From assembly GCA_045538635.1 (NCBI GenBank), contig JAZSRU010000146.1, positions 1 through 26,269 on the forward strand: a stretch of 26,269 bases of DNA, in the 5' to 3' direction. The position numbers and the translations under genes were made by a program. Positions 8,631 to 16,846 of this stretch are shown here, one piece after another (within the stretch, counting starts at the first letter, position 1; each line of letters begins with the position of its first letter). This stretch comes from RGIG5270 sp045538635 (GTDB lineage: Bacteria; Verrucomicrobiota; Lentisphaeria; Victivallales; Victivallaceae). Under the pieces are notes generated by a model. It ran no database searches. It saw only the letters and a list, made by a program, of their open reading frames with translations, and was not told where the DNA came from.

Positions 8631-8658
8631 TTGATTTTTTCTCTTTAAGGTCTATTAT
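8631..8658 (+). promoter_or_regulatory. candidate promoter of the sugar kinase operon
   Basis: TTGATT (8631-8636) and TATTAT (8653-8658) are 16 nt apart, about 33 bp before the kinase start. A GAGG Shine-Dalgarno (8679-8682) follows. Confidence 0.5.
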
Positions 8659-8690
8659 AAGTAAACATCAAAAAAAACGAGGTTTGAATT

Positions 8691-9710
8691 ATGGAAAAAA
8701 AAGGTATCATCGGTGCCGGCAACTGGCTGGTTGACACAGTAAAAACTCTTGACCGTTTCCCGAAAGAAGGCGAATTGTGCAATATCAAAGCCATCGAACA
8801 GGGCGGCGGCGGCGGTCCGTGCAATGTTCTCTTTGACCTTGCCGCAATGACAGACCGTATTCCGCTCTATGCAGCAGGCATGATCGGACGGGATGCTTAC
8901 GGCGACTATCTCATAGAGGAAATTGCAAATCGCAATATTGATGCGCGTTTCATGGCTCGCTGCGATGTCCCGACATCATTTACCGATGTCATGTCCGCAG
9001 ACGGCAAACGCACATTTTTTCACTGCCGCGGAGCAAATGCAGAACTCAGCTACGAACATTTGAGCAAAATTGATATAGATGCCAAAATTTTCTATCTCGG
9101 CTATCTCCTGCTCCTCGACAAACTCGACTCCGATGATCCCGAATACGGCACTCCCGCCGCCAGACTTCTGAAAGAAATACAGTCAAAAGGCATACTCACT
9201 CTGGTCGATTTTGTTTCCGAAAGCAAAGATAAATTCAAACGCGTCACCCACGCCGCGCTGCCATACATCGATATCCTCGCCATCAATGAAATCGAAGCAG
9301 GCAATACTTTTGATATTGAAATCCGCAGAGAAGATGATTCTCTCGATTTCGACAACATGAAAAAAGCACTTCATGCATTCATGGATGCCGGTGTTTCAAA
9401 CTGTGTCATTTTCCACATGCCGGAATGTTCCGCCGCCATCGACAAAGACCGCAATGTTTATATCGCACCGTCATTTCTGATCGACCGCGCCGACATCGTC
9501 GGCAGCAATGGTGCTGGTGATGCATTCTGCGCCGGCATTCTTTACGGTATCCACGAAAATATGCCGCTTGATGAAATACTGAAACTCGGCGCGGCAAGTT
9601 CATTCTTCAACCTCAAATCGGCAACCGCATCCGGCGGCGCCGTTGAAATAGAAAAAATTATACAACAAATCAAAAAGGGACCTTACAGAGATGTCCCCAA
9701 GGAGTTTTAA
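8691..9710 (+). CDS. PfkB-family carbohydrate kinase
   Basis: An ATP-dependent sugar or sugar-phosphate kinase of the ribokinase/PfkB fold, 339 residues. The Gly-rich N-terminal signature GGGGGPCN (38-45) binds the sugar. The C-terminal signature GSNGAGDAF (271-279) carries the anion hole and the catalytic base Asp277. Asn replaces the usual Thr in DTxGAGD, and Ser occupies the Asp position, so the motif is slightly divergent. The substrate is not determined by the sequence. GAGG lies 8 nt before the ATG. It is followed 2 bp later by a polyol dehydrogenase-like gene and then a mutarotase-like gene, so a hexose or hexitol derivative is a reasonable guess. No transporter is present in the operon. 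Confidence 0.87.
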   Translation: MEKKGIIGAGNWLVDTVKTLDRFPKEGELCNIKAIEQGGGGGPCNVLFDLAAMTDRIPLYAAGMIGRDAYGDYLIEEIANRNIDARFMARCDVPTSFTDVMSADGKRTFFHCRGANAELSYEHLSKIDIDAKIFYLGYLLLLDKLDSDDPEYGTPAARLLKEIQSKGILTLVDFVSESKDKFKRVTHAALPYIDILAINEIEAGNTFDIEIRREDDSLDFDNMKKALHAFMDAGVSNCVIFHMPECSAAIDKDRNVYIAPSFLIDRADIVGSNGAGDAFCAGILYGIHENMPLDEILKLGAASSFFNLKSATASGGAVEIEKIIQQIKKGPYRDVPKEF

Positions 9711-9712
9711 TC

Positions 9713-10825
9713 ATGGAAAAAATCTTTTTAGGAATCGGTTGCGGTCCTATCCAGACCGGAATCTTCGTCGCAGGCGCCAGCAAAGGCAACTTTGATAAAA
9801 TCGTTATCGCAGAAGTCAACCCCACAATGGTCGATGCCATCCGCAAAGCAGGCAGCATCACTGTCAATACCTCAAATGCTTCAGGCATCGTCACCAACAC
9901 TTATGACAAAGTCGAAATCTACAATCCTTCCGTCCCGGAAGATTTGGAAATCCTCAAAGATTACGCAGCAAAAGCTATCGCTATCAATACCGCCCTGCCC
10001 GCCACCAAATTTTATCAATTCTGCGTGCCGTGGCTGAAAGAAGGTTTTGAACGCGCTCCCGAAGCTCAGCGTTATGTTTACACTTCAGAAAACAGCACCA
10101 CCGCTGCCGACGATTTCAAAAACACCATGAACGCCGACTTCCCGAATACTTATTACCTCGATACCGTCATCGGCAAAATGAGCAAAATCTTCAAAACTGC
10201 CGAAAATCCCACTCTGCCCCCCCTCGCCCCCGGTCTTGATGCAGGTCATCTGGTCGAAGAATTCTGCACCATTTACACCTCATCCGCTCCCGGTATCGAA
10301 AATGTCGGTATTGTCGGACTTTATCCCAAACAGGATCTCTATCCTTTTGAAGAAGCAAAACTTTACGGCCACAACGCCAGCCATTTCGCTCTCGGCATGA
10401 TGGCAAAACAGCGCGGCTGCACCTACATGAGCGAAGTCGCAGCATTCCCTGAAGCAATGCAGGAAGTCAAAAACCTCCTCATCAATGAATGCGGTGCCGC
10501 CCTCTGCAAAAAATTCGCCGGTATTGACGATTACTTCAAACCCGAAGTTTTCAACGCATGGGCAGAAGAACTCATCGAGCGTATGGTTTCCCCCAATCTC
10601 GCCGACAGCGTTGACCGCATCATCCGCGACCTCGACCGCAAACTTTCATGGAACGACCGCTCAATCGGCGCGATCCGTATGTGTCTTTCACAGGATGTTC
10701 AGCCCAAACTGCTTATCAAAAATGCAAAAAATGCTGCCGCAATGTATGCATTCACTCTGCTGTCAGAATCTTATCCCGAAAATGAACGCCAAAATCTGCT
10801 GGATGCTTTGACCTATGAAAAATAA
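9713..10825 (+). CDS. polyol-specific long-chain dehydrogenase-like (mannitol dehydrogenase family) oxidoreductase
   Basis: Predicted NAD(P)-dependent oxidation of a polyol or polyol phosphate to a keto sugar, 370 residues. The N-terminus has a Rossmann Gly-rich loop in divergent form (GIGCGPIQTGIF, 7-18) followed by an acidic residue after strand 2 (VIAEVN). The C-terminal domain carries Lys216, Asn221 and His224 in the spacing K-x4-N-x2-H, the catalytic signature of the mannitol-dehydrogenase group. The length is close to mannitol-1-phosphate 5-dehydrogenase (about 380). GGAG lies 8 nt before the ATG. It overlaps the next gene by 11 bp. Overall similarity to well-known members looks low, so the substrate stays open. 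Confidence 0.72.
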   Translation: MEKIFLGIGCGPIQTGIFVAGASKGNFDKIVIAEVNPTMVDAIRKAGSITVNTSNASGIVTNTYDKVEIYNPSVPEDLEILKDYAAKAIAINTALPATKFYQFCVPWLKEGFERAPEAQRYVYTSENSTTAADDFKNTMNADFPNTYYLDTVIGKMSKIFKTAENPTLPPLAPGLDAGHLVEEFCTIYTSSAPGIENVGIVGLYPKQDLYPFEEAKLYGHNASHFALGMMAKQRGCTYMSEVAAFPEAMQEVKNLLINECGAALCKKFAGIDDYFKPEVFNAWAEELIERMVSPNLADSVDRIIRDLDRKLSWNDRSIGAIRMCLSQDVQPKLLIKNAKNAAAMYAFTLLSESYPENERQNLLDALTYEK

Positions 10826-11813
10826 TTTTGCCAATAAATCAGAATCTGAACTCATGTCTTACATCGCGGACATGGATCAGCTGGCTTATGCCCGTACCCT
10901 CATCCTTGATGAGGGCGACGGCAAAGGCTGCAGACTGATAGAGGCCGATAACGGATCTGGTCTGCATTTTGTCGTTGCCGCCGACCGCGGCATGGGACTT
11001 ACTGAATGTTCAATCAACGGTGTCAATGTCGCATGGAGAAGCCCGCGCGGCTACTCCGACGGCAGAAATTTGAACTTCCTTGCCGACTGGCAGGGTGGTT
11101 TGATGACTCCATGCGGTATGCGTCACACCGGCGGTCCCGAAGGCGATCAGCCGCTTCACGGCAAAATAAATATGAGTTCAGCCGAACAACTTTCAGTTCA
11201 ATGCGAATGGGTTGACGGCAAATACAGACTGCAGATATCCGGACTTCTGCGCGAAGCATCAATGTTCGGAGAAAATCTCCGTCTGCGCCGTACGATCACA
11301 GCTTTTATGGGTGACAACACCATTTATATTGATGATGAAGTGAAAAATCTCGGTCCGTATGATGATTACCTCGTCATGCTTTACCATTGCAACTTCGGAT
11401 ACCCGCTGATTGATGAAAATGTTACCTATTCCAGCGATGATGCCGAAGTTATCCCACGCAATGATGATGCAAAAAAGAATATTGACAAATATTCTGTCAT
11501 GCCGGCGCCGACAGCAAATGTCCCGGAAGAGGTATTCTTTCACATCGTCAAACCGGATGCAAATAATTACTGCACTGCAATTTTGACCAATGAAAAATCA
11601 AAACTCCAGGCAATTATCTCCTCTGATGCTGATGAACTTCCGTTCATTGCCCAGTGGAAATCTTTTGAAAAAGGCAGATATGTCTGCGGTATCGAACCCA
11701 CCAATTCACTGCTCGCAGGACGCGCCGGAGAGATCGAAGCAGGACGCGCACGCAAAATCGCACCGTTGGAAACAGTCAGATACAGCATGAGCATTTCTCT
11801 CAAATCTCTCTGA
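10815..11813 (+). CDS. DUF4432 / aldose-1-epimerase-like protein
   Basis: A predicted galactose-mutarotase-fold protein of 332 residues that could interconvert sugar anomers or bind a sugar. Features that fit the DUF4432 branch are 'VVAADRGMGLTECSINGVNVAWRSPRGY' (about 53-80), 'GGLMTPCGMRHTG' (about 94-106) and 'QPLHGKINMSSAEQL' (about 112-126, with a His in the position used by mutarotases). An Arg-rich strand and a C-terminal 'CGIEPTNSLLAGRAGE' follow. It has no signal peptide, so it is cytoplasmic. The start lies inside the end of the dehydrogenase gene, which indicates translational coupling. Together with the kinase and dehydrogenase it makes a three-gene sugar-processing operon that ends at the terminator just downstream. 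Confidence 0.78.
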   Translation: MKNNFANKSESELMSYIADMDQLAYARTLILDEGDGKGCRLIEADNGSGLHFVVAADRGMGLTECSINGVNVAWRSPRGYSDGRNLNFLADWQGGLMTPCGMRHTGGPEGDQPLHGKINMSSAEQLSVQCEWVDGKYRLQISGLLREASMFGENLRLRRTITAFMGDNTIYIDDEVKNLGPYDDYLVMLYHCNFGYPLIDENVTYSSDDAEVIPRNDDAKKNIDKYSVMPAPTANVPEEVFFHIVKPDANNYCTAILTNEKSKLQAIISSDADELPFIAQWKSFEKGRYVCGIEPTNSLLAGRAGEIEAGRARKIAPLETVRYSMSISLKSL

Positions 11814-11828
11814 ATTTTTCTGATTCAC

Positions 11829-11866
11829 AACTGCTGTGGAACGCATTGTTTCACAGCAGTTTTTTT
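11829..11866 (+). terminator. intrinsic terminator of the sugar operon
   Basis: The 10-bp stem AACTGCTGTG/CACAGCAGTT is followed by a run of T residues (the last pair uses the first T). It starts 15 bp after the operon's last stop codon. Confidence 0.9.
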
Positions 11867-11936
11867 ATTATCAGCAGTCAATGTCATTCTGTTTTCTTTT
11901 CCGGAGTTAATTTTTTCTTTTTTTTATAAAAATAAA

Positions 11937-11965
11937 TTGCATTTTCTCTAATTATGTACTATATT
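11937..11965 (+). promoter_or_regulatory. candidate promoter of the PilT-like gene
   Basis: TTGCAT (11937-11942) and TATATT (11960-11965) are 17 nt apart, 44 bp before the ATG. The same two hexamers with the same spacing occur before the WYL regulator and the GHL6 gene. Confidence 0.6.
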
Positions 11966-12009
11966 TGCTCAAAAATTATTTTATAAGAATTTTCAGAAAG
12001 GATTTCAGA

Positions 12010-13458
12010 ATGAATCTTGATGTTCAATGGTTTATTTATGCCCTCGTATCAAACGAAATAACCGATGTTGATTCGTGCGTTCAGCTTCACGACCAGCTCG
12101 GCGCACCCGACCTCGCAACCTACGCTCAAACTCTGCTCGACAATCTGGCTCAAAGTATGGATGCCGCCCAGGCGGAAAGTCTGCTGCAGCAAATTCAGAC
12201 AGTCATTGATTTTGCCGTGGAACAGGCGCAAACCGGAACTTCTCCTGAAATTTTTGCCCCCGCTGCTCCGGATATAACTTTTGCCGATCTTCCTTCACTG
12301 GACAACATCAGCGCAATGAGCGATCAGGAAGTCGCAGATTTGATGTGTCTTCTGCTGACTCAACTCCGTCAGCTGGGCGCCAGCGACATGCATATTTCCG
12401 CCATGAGCTATCCTTTCATGCGCAAATCTCTCAATATCCAGCGCTTCAGCGACCATCTCATCACCCCCGAAGAATCTGACCGCATGAACAGAATACTCCT
12501 CACTCCTGAACAAAATGAAAAATTCAACGAAAATCAGGACTTGAGCTACGCCCTTGAAATCGGTACCGACCGCTTCCGTGTAGCTGTTATGCAGCACAAA
12601 GACGGCATCGCCGGTTCATACCGTATTGTCCCCGACCATATCTGTTCACTCGAAGAACTCGGATTCCTGCCGGGGGCAGTTGATACTATCGGCAGAATGC
12701 TTGACTATACAAACGGCCTTGTTCTGGTGACAGGTCCAATCGGCAGCGGCAAAACAACCACTCTCGGCGCCATGATCGACATCCTCAATACCAAACGCGA
12801 GGACCACATCATCACCGTCGAGGACCCCATCGAAATTCTGCAAATTTCAAAATCATGCCAAGTAACCCAACGACAGGTTGGAGTCCATACCAACAGTTAC
12901 CGCTCCGCATTGAAGGGCGCATTGCGTGAAGACCCCGATATCATCGTTATCGGCGAAATGCACGACCTGGAAACTATTGAAAACGCCATCACCGCATCAG
13001 AAACCGGTCACTTGGTCATCGGTACCTTGCACACAAATGATGCCGGCAGTACATTGAACCGTATTCTGGATGTTTTCCCGCCCGCACAGCAGGCTCAGAT
13101 CCGCACCATGGTCGCCGGCAGTCTGCGCGGCATCATCTGCCAGAAACTTATTCCGGCGGCTGACGGCAAACTCACCCTCGCCTATGAAATCATGACCAAT
13201 GCTTCATCAATCAGCAATTTGATTGCCGACGGCAAAACACATCAGCTCAAAGCCTCAATGCAAATCGGCAGCAAAAGCGGTATGTGTACCATGGATCAAT
13301 GCCTTTTGGACAAATACAAACTCGGCATATTCGATTATGAAACAGCATTGAGTTACATGACCGACAGCTCAATCATTACTCAAATAAAACAACACTTTGC
13401 CATGCTTGAAGCACAGAAACTTCAGGCCGCAATGCCGACACAGAAAGGAAAAAAATAA
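12010..13458 (+). CDS. PilT-like type IV pilus retraction ATPase
   Basis: A hexameric secretion-type ATPase of the PilT/GspE superfamily, predicted to act at the inner-membrane base of a type IV pilus or related machine. It has 482 residues from the ATG at 12010; AGAAAGGA lies 7 nt upstream, which favours it over the upstream TTG. It contains Walker A GPIGSGKT (242-249), an Asp box TVEDPIE (269-275), Walker B IIVIGE (311-316) and a His box GHLVIGTLHTND (333-344). A PilT-type C-terminus includes SNLIADGKTHQL (402-413) and MCTMDQCLLDKY (425-436). It is about 130 residues longer than usual PilT. The extra part is an N-terminal helical region of about 110 residues that I do not recognise. After Walker B it reads GEMHD where PilT has GEMRD. 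Confidence 0.85.
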   Translation: MNLDVQWFIYALVSNEITDVDSCVQLHDQLGAPDLATYAQTLLDNLAQSMDAAQAESLLQQIQTVIDFAVEQAQTGTSPEIFAPAAPDITFADLPSLDNISAMSDQEVADLMCLLLTQLRQLGASDMHISAMSYPFMRKSLNIQRFSDHLITPEESDRMNRILLTPEQNEKFNENQDLSYALEIGTDRFRVAVMQHKDGIAGSYRIVPDHICSLEELGFLPGAVDTIGRMLDYTNGLVLVTGPIGSGKTTTLGAMIDILNTKREDHIITVEDPIEILQISKSCQVTQRQVGVHTNSYRSALKGALREDPDIIVIGEMHDLETIENAITASETGHLVIGTLHTNDAGSTLNRILDVFPPAQQAQIRTMVAGSLRGIICQKLIPAADGKLTLAYEIMTNASSISNLIADGKTHQLKASMQIGSKSGMCTMDQCLLDKYKLGIFDYETALSYMTDSSIITQIKQHFAMLEAQKLQAAMPTQKGKK

Positions 13459-13459
13459 T

Positions 13460-14233
13460 ATGAAAAAAATATTCTCCGGATTCCTTGCTGCAATATGCAC
13501 TCTGCCTGTTTTCGGCGGTACAATCATCTACAAAGGTACAAATGACGAAAAAAAATTCGTTTCCGAAATAGAAATCATCTCCATTGACCGCAATATCATC
13601 ACCTTTGAAATCGGCAAAACCACTAAAACAATGCCGCTGTCACGGATGATCAAATATTACGACAATGATATCAACATGAATCTTGCCTTTGAGGACAACA
13701 CCTCGGATTATGATGTTACAGTCAATAATATGAAAGTCCCTCTGAACTTAAAAGGTACAACCGTAAAACGCGGCAAAAGAGATTCAAAAAATGTAAATTC
13801 GATCTCATTTACCCACAGCATCCAGATGAAAACCAAAAAGAATCAGAATAAAAATATAAAGGTTCCATATTTTTATCTCTATGTATTGACCGCGGCTGGA
13901 CACACCAGCGGGCGTTCGATGTATTTGTACTGCTATCCGTCAACAGCCAAAATCAAAAGCACAAAAACTTATAACGAAGCCTTGATGTTTGAACAGGCTA
14001 TATCCAGTTCCCGTCATGTTGTAAATTCATCCCATTATGTACATGGGTCAAAAGTCGGTTTTTCCGAAAACAAAATCACTATACCGCTTGATGGCATCGG
14101 CAACCGTGATATATTGGCATACCATCTGGTAGTATGGGGCAAAGATGAAATAGTTTATACCGAAAACAGAATTTTGAACAGCCGCTACAATGTATCAAAA
14201 AACTGGTATCTGCTGAACCGCAGCGGCAGATAA
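13460..14233 (+). CDS. exported protein of unknown function
   Basis: A 257-residue protein that starts one base after the PilT-like stop, with AAAGGA about 10 nt before the ATG. The N-terminus (MKKIFSGFLAAICTLPVFGG) is a clear signal peptide with likely cleavage before TIIYKG. The mature protein is beta-rich and basic, with clusters such as VKRGKRDSKN and KTKKNQNKNIK. 'EIEIISIDRNIITFEIGKTTKTMPLSRMIKYY' (about 25-56) reads like a small beta domain. No family is recognised. The tight coupling to the pilus-type ATPase hints at an envelope or surface role, but that is inference. It is the last gene of this unit; the next genes converge on it. Confidence 0.7.
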   Translation: MKKIFSGFLAAICTLPVFGGTIIYKGTNDEKKFVSEIEIISIDRNIITFEIGKTTKTMPLSRMIKYYDNDINMNLAFEDNTSDYDVTVNNMKVPLNLKGTTVKRGKRDSKNVNSISFTHSIQMKTKKNQNKNIKVPYFYLYVLTAAGHTSGRSMYLYCYPSTAKIKSTKTYNEALMFEQAISSSRHVVNSSHYVHGSKVGFSENKITIPLDGIGNRDILAYHLVVWGKDEIVYTENRILNSRYNVSKNWYLLNRSGR

Positions 14234-14309
14234 ACCAACCTCATCAAGAACAATTCACATTAAGCAGAACTGCTATGTCCATTGTCCTGAAGCATTTGCA
14301 AAGATTGAT

Positions 14310-15392
14310 TCAGTTCCCTGCCGCCTGCTGATAAATACGAAATGTCTGACGGGCTGTTTCATGCCAGTCAAAACGGGCAACTTCCATTCTCAATTGCGCC
14401 GCTTCAGGAAATGATATCGCCCCGGATGAATACTGCAGCAGCGCGTTACAGAAAGATGCAGCTTCAGGCTTCACAAAGTATCCACCCTGCCCCGCAACTT
14501 CCCGCAGCACCGGAATATCTGAACATATTACCGGCAATCCGGCTTTCAATGCCTCTACAACCGGAATCCCAAACCCCTCTTCATAGGACGGAAACACAAA
14601 CGCTGAAGCATTTTGGTAATAACCAATAAGCTCTTCTTTTGAAACAAAATTCAACCATTTCATTTTCGGAGTCCGCTCTGCCATTCGCAATATCCCTTCC
14701 CCGCTGCCGCGGTCACTCCCTATGAAATACAAATCCGGCAAATCCGGATCAATCTGCAGCGCAGAAAGATATGCTTCTGCAAGCATAAGCTGTCCTTTGC
14801 GCGCTTCCAATGCACCGACACACAAAAAATAAGGTTGCGATGCCAATCTTTTATGCATAGCTTCCGCAGCAAAGTCCATTTGTGTTCCAAGATAAACCGT
14901 TTGTATTTTCTCCGGTGCAATTCCGTAATCAATCATTGTTTGTCTGGTATATTCCGAATTGCTGATGAAAAATGAACTGTTCCTGACGGTCCAATGAAAA
15001 AGAAGTCTCATCAACATTCTGGTTTTCCACGGCACGCCTCCGGATCTCAATGAAAAAAGATCATGCACTGTCGTAACCACCGGAACCGGCGACACCGGCG
15101 GCGAACCCGCATTGCAGGTAACATGAAACACATCAGGAGCGAGCTTTTTCAAAACTTGACGCAATGCAAAACTGATTGAAACAAACTGCGATGTTCCAGC
15201 CGCATAAGAAAGTGGTTCAAACTGTTTTCCATAATCCGGTCCGTTCCATTTTCTGCGGGCGTGGAGCAGATAAATATGATCTTCTGATTCAAGTACTTCC
15301 GGCAATGCTTTCAACAGCTGATCAGTATAAACGCCAAGTCCGGTTGCCTGTTCCTGTGCCGCACACAAATTGGCTTCTATTGCGATTTTCAT
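14310..15392 (-). CDS. GT4-family glycosyltransferase
   Basis: A 360-residue retaining glycosyltransferase with a GT-B fold. It is predicted to transfer a sugar from a nucleotide donor during surface polysaccharide or glycan synthesis. The N-terminal half has 'TGLGVYTDQLLKALPEV' and 'VVTTVHDLFSLR'. The C-terminal half has the donor-site strand 'YFLCVGALEARKGQ' (about 197-210) and the E-x7-E signature in 'YEEGFGIPVVEAL' followed by 'GLPVICSDIPVLREVAG'. It is cytoplasmic or membrane-peripheral. Its ATG overlaps the stop of the upstream glycosyltransferase by 4 bp (ATGA), with GGAG upstream. The acceptor and sugar cannot be read from the sequence. Confidence 0.9.
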   Translation of the reverse strand: MKIAIEANLCAAQEQATGLGVYTDQLLKALPEVLESEDHIYLLHARRKWNGPDYGKQFEPLSYAAGTSQFVSISFALRQVLKKLAPDVFHVTCNAGSPPVSPVPVVTTVHDLFSLRSGGVPWKTRMLMRLLFHWTVRNSSFFISNSEYTRQTMIDYGIAPEKIQTVYLGTQMDFAAEAMHKRLASQPYFLCVGALEARKGQLMLAEAYLSALQIDPDLPDLYFIGSDRGSGEGILRMAERTPKMKWLNFVSKEELIGYYQNASAFVFPSYEEGFGIPVVEALKAGLPVICSDIPVLREVAGQGGYFVKPEAASFCNALLQYSSGAISFPEAAQLRMEVARFDWHETARQTFRIYQQAAGN

Positions 15393-16501
15393 TTTGATTT
15401 CTCCTGTTTACGGCACAATCCGCTGTGAAGCTCAATGATTTTTTCTGCAGTTTTGTGCCATTGCAAGGCACTCAACCTTTTCTCTCCGGCAGAAAATATT
15501 CCGGCGATGTCAATTTTGCCGGCCGCCAGTTTTTTCATCTCGTCTGCCAGTACATCCGCATTGCCGGACGGCACAAAAACAGCCGCATCCTGCAACAATT
15601 CACACAAAACCGGAATATCACTCACTATCGGCAATGTTCCAAGCGATAAGGCTTCAAACGGCGGATGGCCGAACCCCTCATCGCGGGATGGATACAGCAA
15701 TGCATCTGCATTTGCCAATGCCTGATACACCTCATTTTCCGACAGATAACCGGACAAAGAAACTCTTTCGGCAACTTCCGGATTTTCTTTCAGCCATTGA
15801 GTTATATTTTCCATTTCATTTCCGGGCGAACCGATCAACATGAAGCGGTAATTTTTGTACACTCCGGAGCGCTTGAATGCCTCCAGACTTGTCAAAGGTT
15901 CTTTGCGTTTATCAAGTCTGCCGATCTGGACAAAATAAGGACACCCGTCATGACCGGAACTGTTTTTGACTTCCGCAACAAGCGGATTTGCCAATGCTCC
16001 GGAAAGCACAGCTGTAAACTTTTCCTGCCATGCCGGATAATAACGGCACAAATGCTGTCGTGTCGTATCTGAAACAGTTACAACTTTTTCACTGCCGGTA
16101 ACTGCAATAAAACAATTCAATTTCTGAAAACAGCGATATTTCCAGCTCACCCCCTCCGGTGCCAGACGGTAACTCAAATCATGAACGGTCGCCACTGCCG
16201 GACAAGCGGCAAAAAATGGAATCGCTGTAACCGGAGAATGCAATGTTGAAACCCTGTTGCGCTTCAAAGCTCCGGGCAGAATCAACTGCCGCCAGAGAAC
16301 CAGAGGCAGTTTTGACGGATAAATTTTTGCTTCAGGAATCTCTGCAACAGGCTGATTGGAAAAAGCAATAATATGTTCTCTGCCGAGTACCTCTTTTAAA
16401 GCCCGGTAAAGCTGCAGAGAATAATATTCAACTCCGGTTTTTCGCCCCGTTACGGGAGATGCATCAAACCCGATAATAAAATCTGTCCCGTAAGTTTTCA
16501 T
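15389..16501 (-). CDS. GT4-family glycosyltransferase
   Basis: A 370-residue GT-B glycosyltransferase, a divergent relative of its downstream neighbour. Shared features are 'KTGVEYYSLQLYRAL', 'AVATVHDLSYR', the donor strand 'YFVQIGRLDKRKEP', and the E-x7-E motif in 'RDEGFGHPPFEAL' followed by 'GTLPIVSDIPVLCELL'. The ATG at 16501 is chosen over the in-frame ATG at 16519 because AGGAG lies 4 nt before it. The pair probably acts in sequence on one glycan. Two transferases alone do not make a complete capsule or LPS locus, and no polymerase, flippase or sugar-nucleotide gene is nearby. Confidence 0.88.
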   Translation of the reverse strand: MKTYGTDFIIGFDASPVTGRKTGVEYYSLQLYRALKEVLGREHIIAFSNQPVAEIPEAKIYPSKLPLVLWRQLILPGALKRNRVSTLHSPVTAIPFFAACPAVATVHDLSYRLAPEGVSWKYRCFQKLNCFIAVTGSEKVVTVSDTTRQHLCRYYPAWQEKFTAVLSGALANPLVAEVKNSSGHDGCPYFVQIGRLDKRKEPLTSLEAFKRSGVYKNYRFMLIGSPGNEMENITQWLKENPEVAERVSLSGYLSENEVYQALANADALLYPSRDEGFGHPPFEALSLGTLPIVSDIPVLCELLQDAAVFVPSGNADVLADEMKKLAAGKIDIAGIFSAGEKRLSALQWHKTAEKIIELHSGLCRKQEKSK

Positions 16502-16611
16502 CTGTCTCCTTTTACACATTCTGTCTTAATATATCAGTTTAAAAAAATTTTTCAATAAAACAGAATAAAAAAATCAATCGATATTTCAAGCGGAATGATT
16601 TTTTATAAACT

Positions 16612-16716
16612 TCACTTCATCGGCAATTCCGGTTGATAAAAATACGCCTGCACTGGAACTTTGCAAACGATAACGGCACGGTCACGGCGGAACAATTTGA
16701 CAATTTTTTTCCACAT
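16612..16716 (-). CDS. possible 34-residue basic peptide
   Basis: A short ORF divergent from the WYL regulator. The ATG at 16716 has AAAGGA 9 nt upstream. The peptide begins MWKKIVKLFRRDRAVIV and ends YQPELPMK, with no known family. A possible minus-strand promoter (TTGCTT at 16779-16774, TAAACA at 16756-16751, 17 nt apart) precedes it. No similarity can be claimed, so the call rests only on the ribosome-binding site and promoter placement. Confidence 0.3.
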   Translation of the reverse strand: MWKKIVKLFRRDRAVIVCKVPVQAYFYQPELPMK

Positions 16717-16735
16717 AATACAAAATCCTTTCATT

Positions 16736-16765
16736 TTACCGGTTGCATTTTGTTTATGCCGGTAA
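16736..16765. promoter_or_regulatory. operator-like inverted repeat in the WYL promoter
   Basis: The half-sites TTACCGG (16736-16742) and CCGGTAA (16759-16765) are 23 bp apart start to start, about two helical turns. The left half abuts the -35 box and the right half abuts the -10 box of the regulator's promoter. This suits a repressor or autoregulator site, but the factor is inferred. Confidence 0.45.
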
Positions 16766-16771
16766 TATATT
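16743..16771 (+). promoter_or_regulatory. candidate promoter of the WYL regulator
   Basis: TTGCAT (16743-16748) and TATATT (16766-16771) are 17 nt apart and framed by the TTACCGG/CCGGTAA inverted repeat. The transcript would have a leader of roughly 70 nt before the ATG at 16847. Confidence 0.55.
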
Positions 16772-16846
16772 ACAAGCAAGTGGACATTTTGCGTCCTGTC
16801 TGTTTTTTTACAACAAAAAAATCTGACTTTTACGGAGAAAATACTT

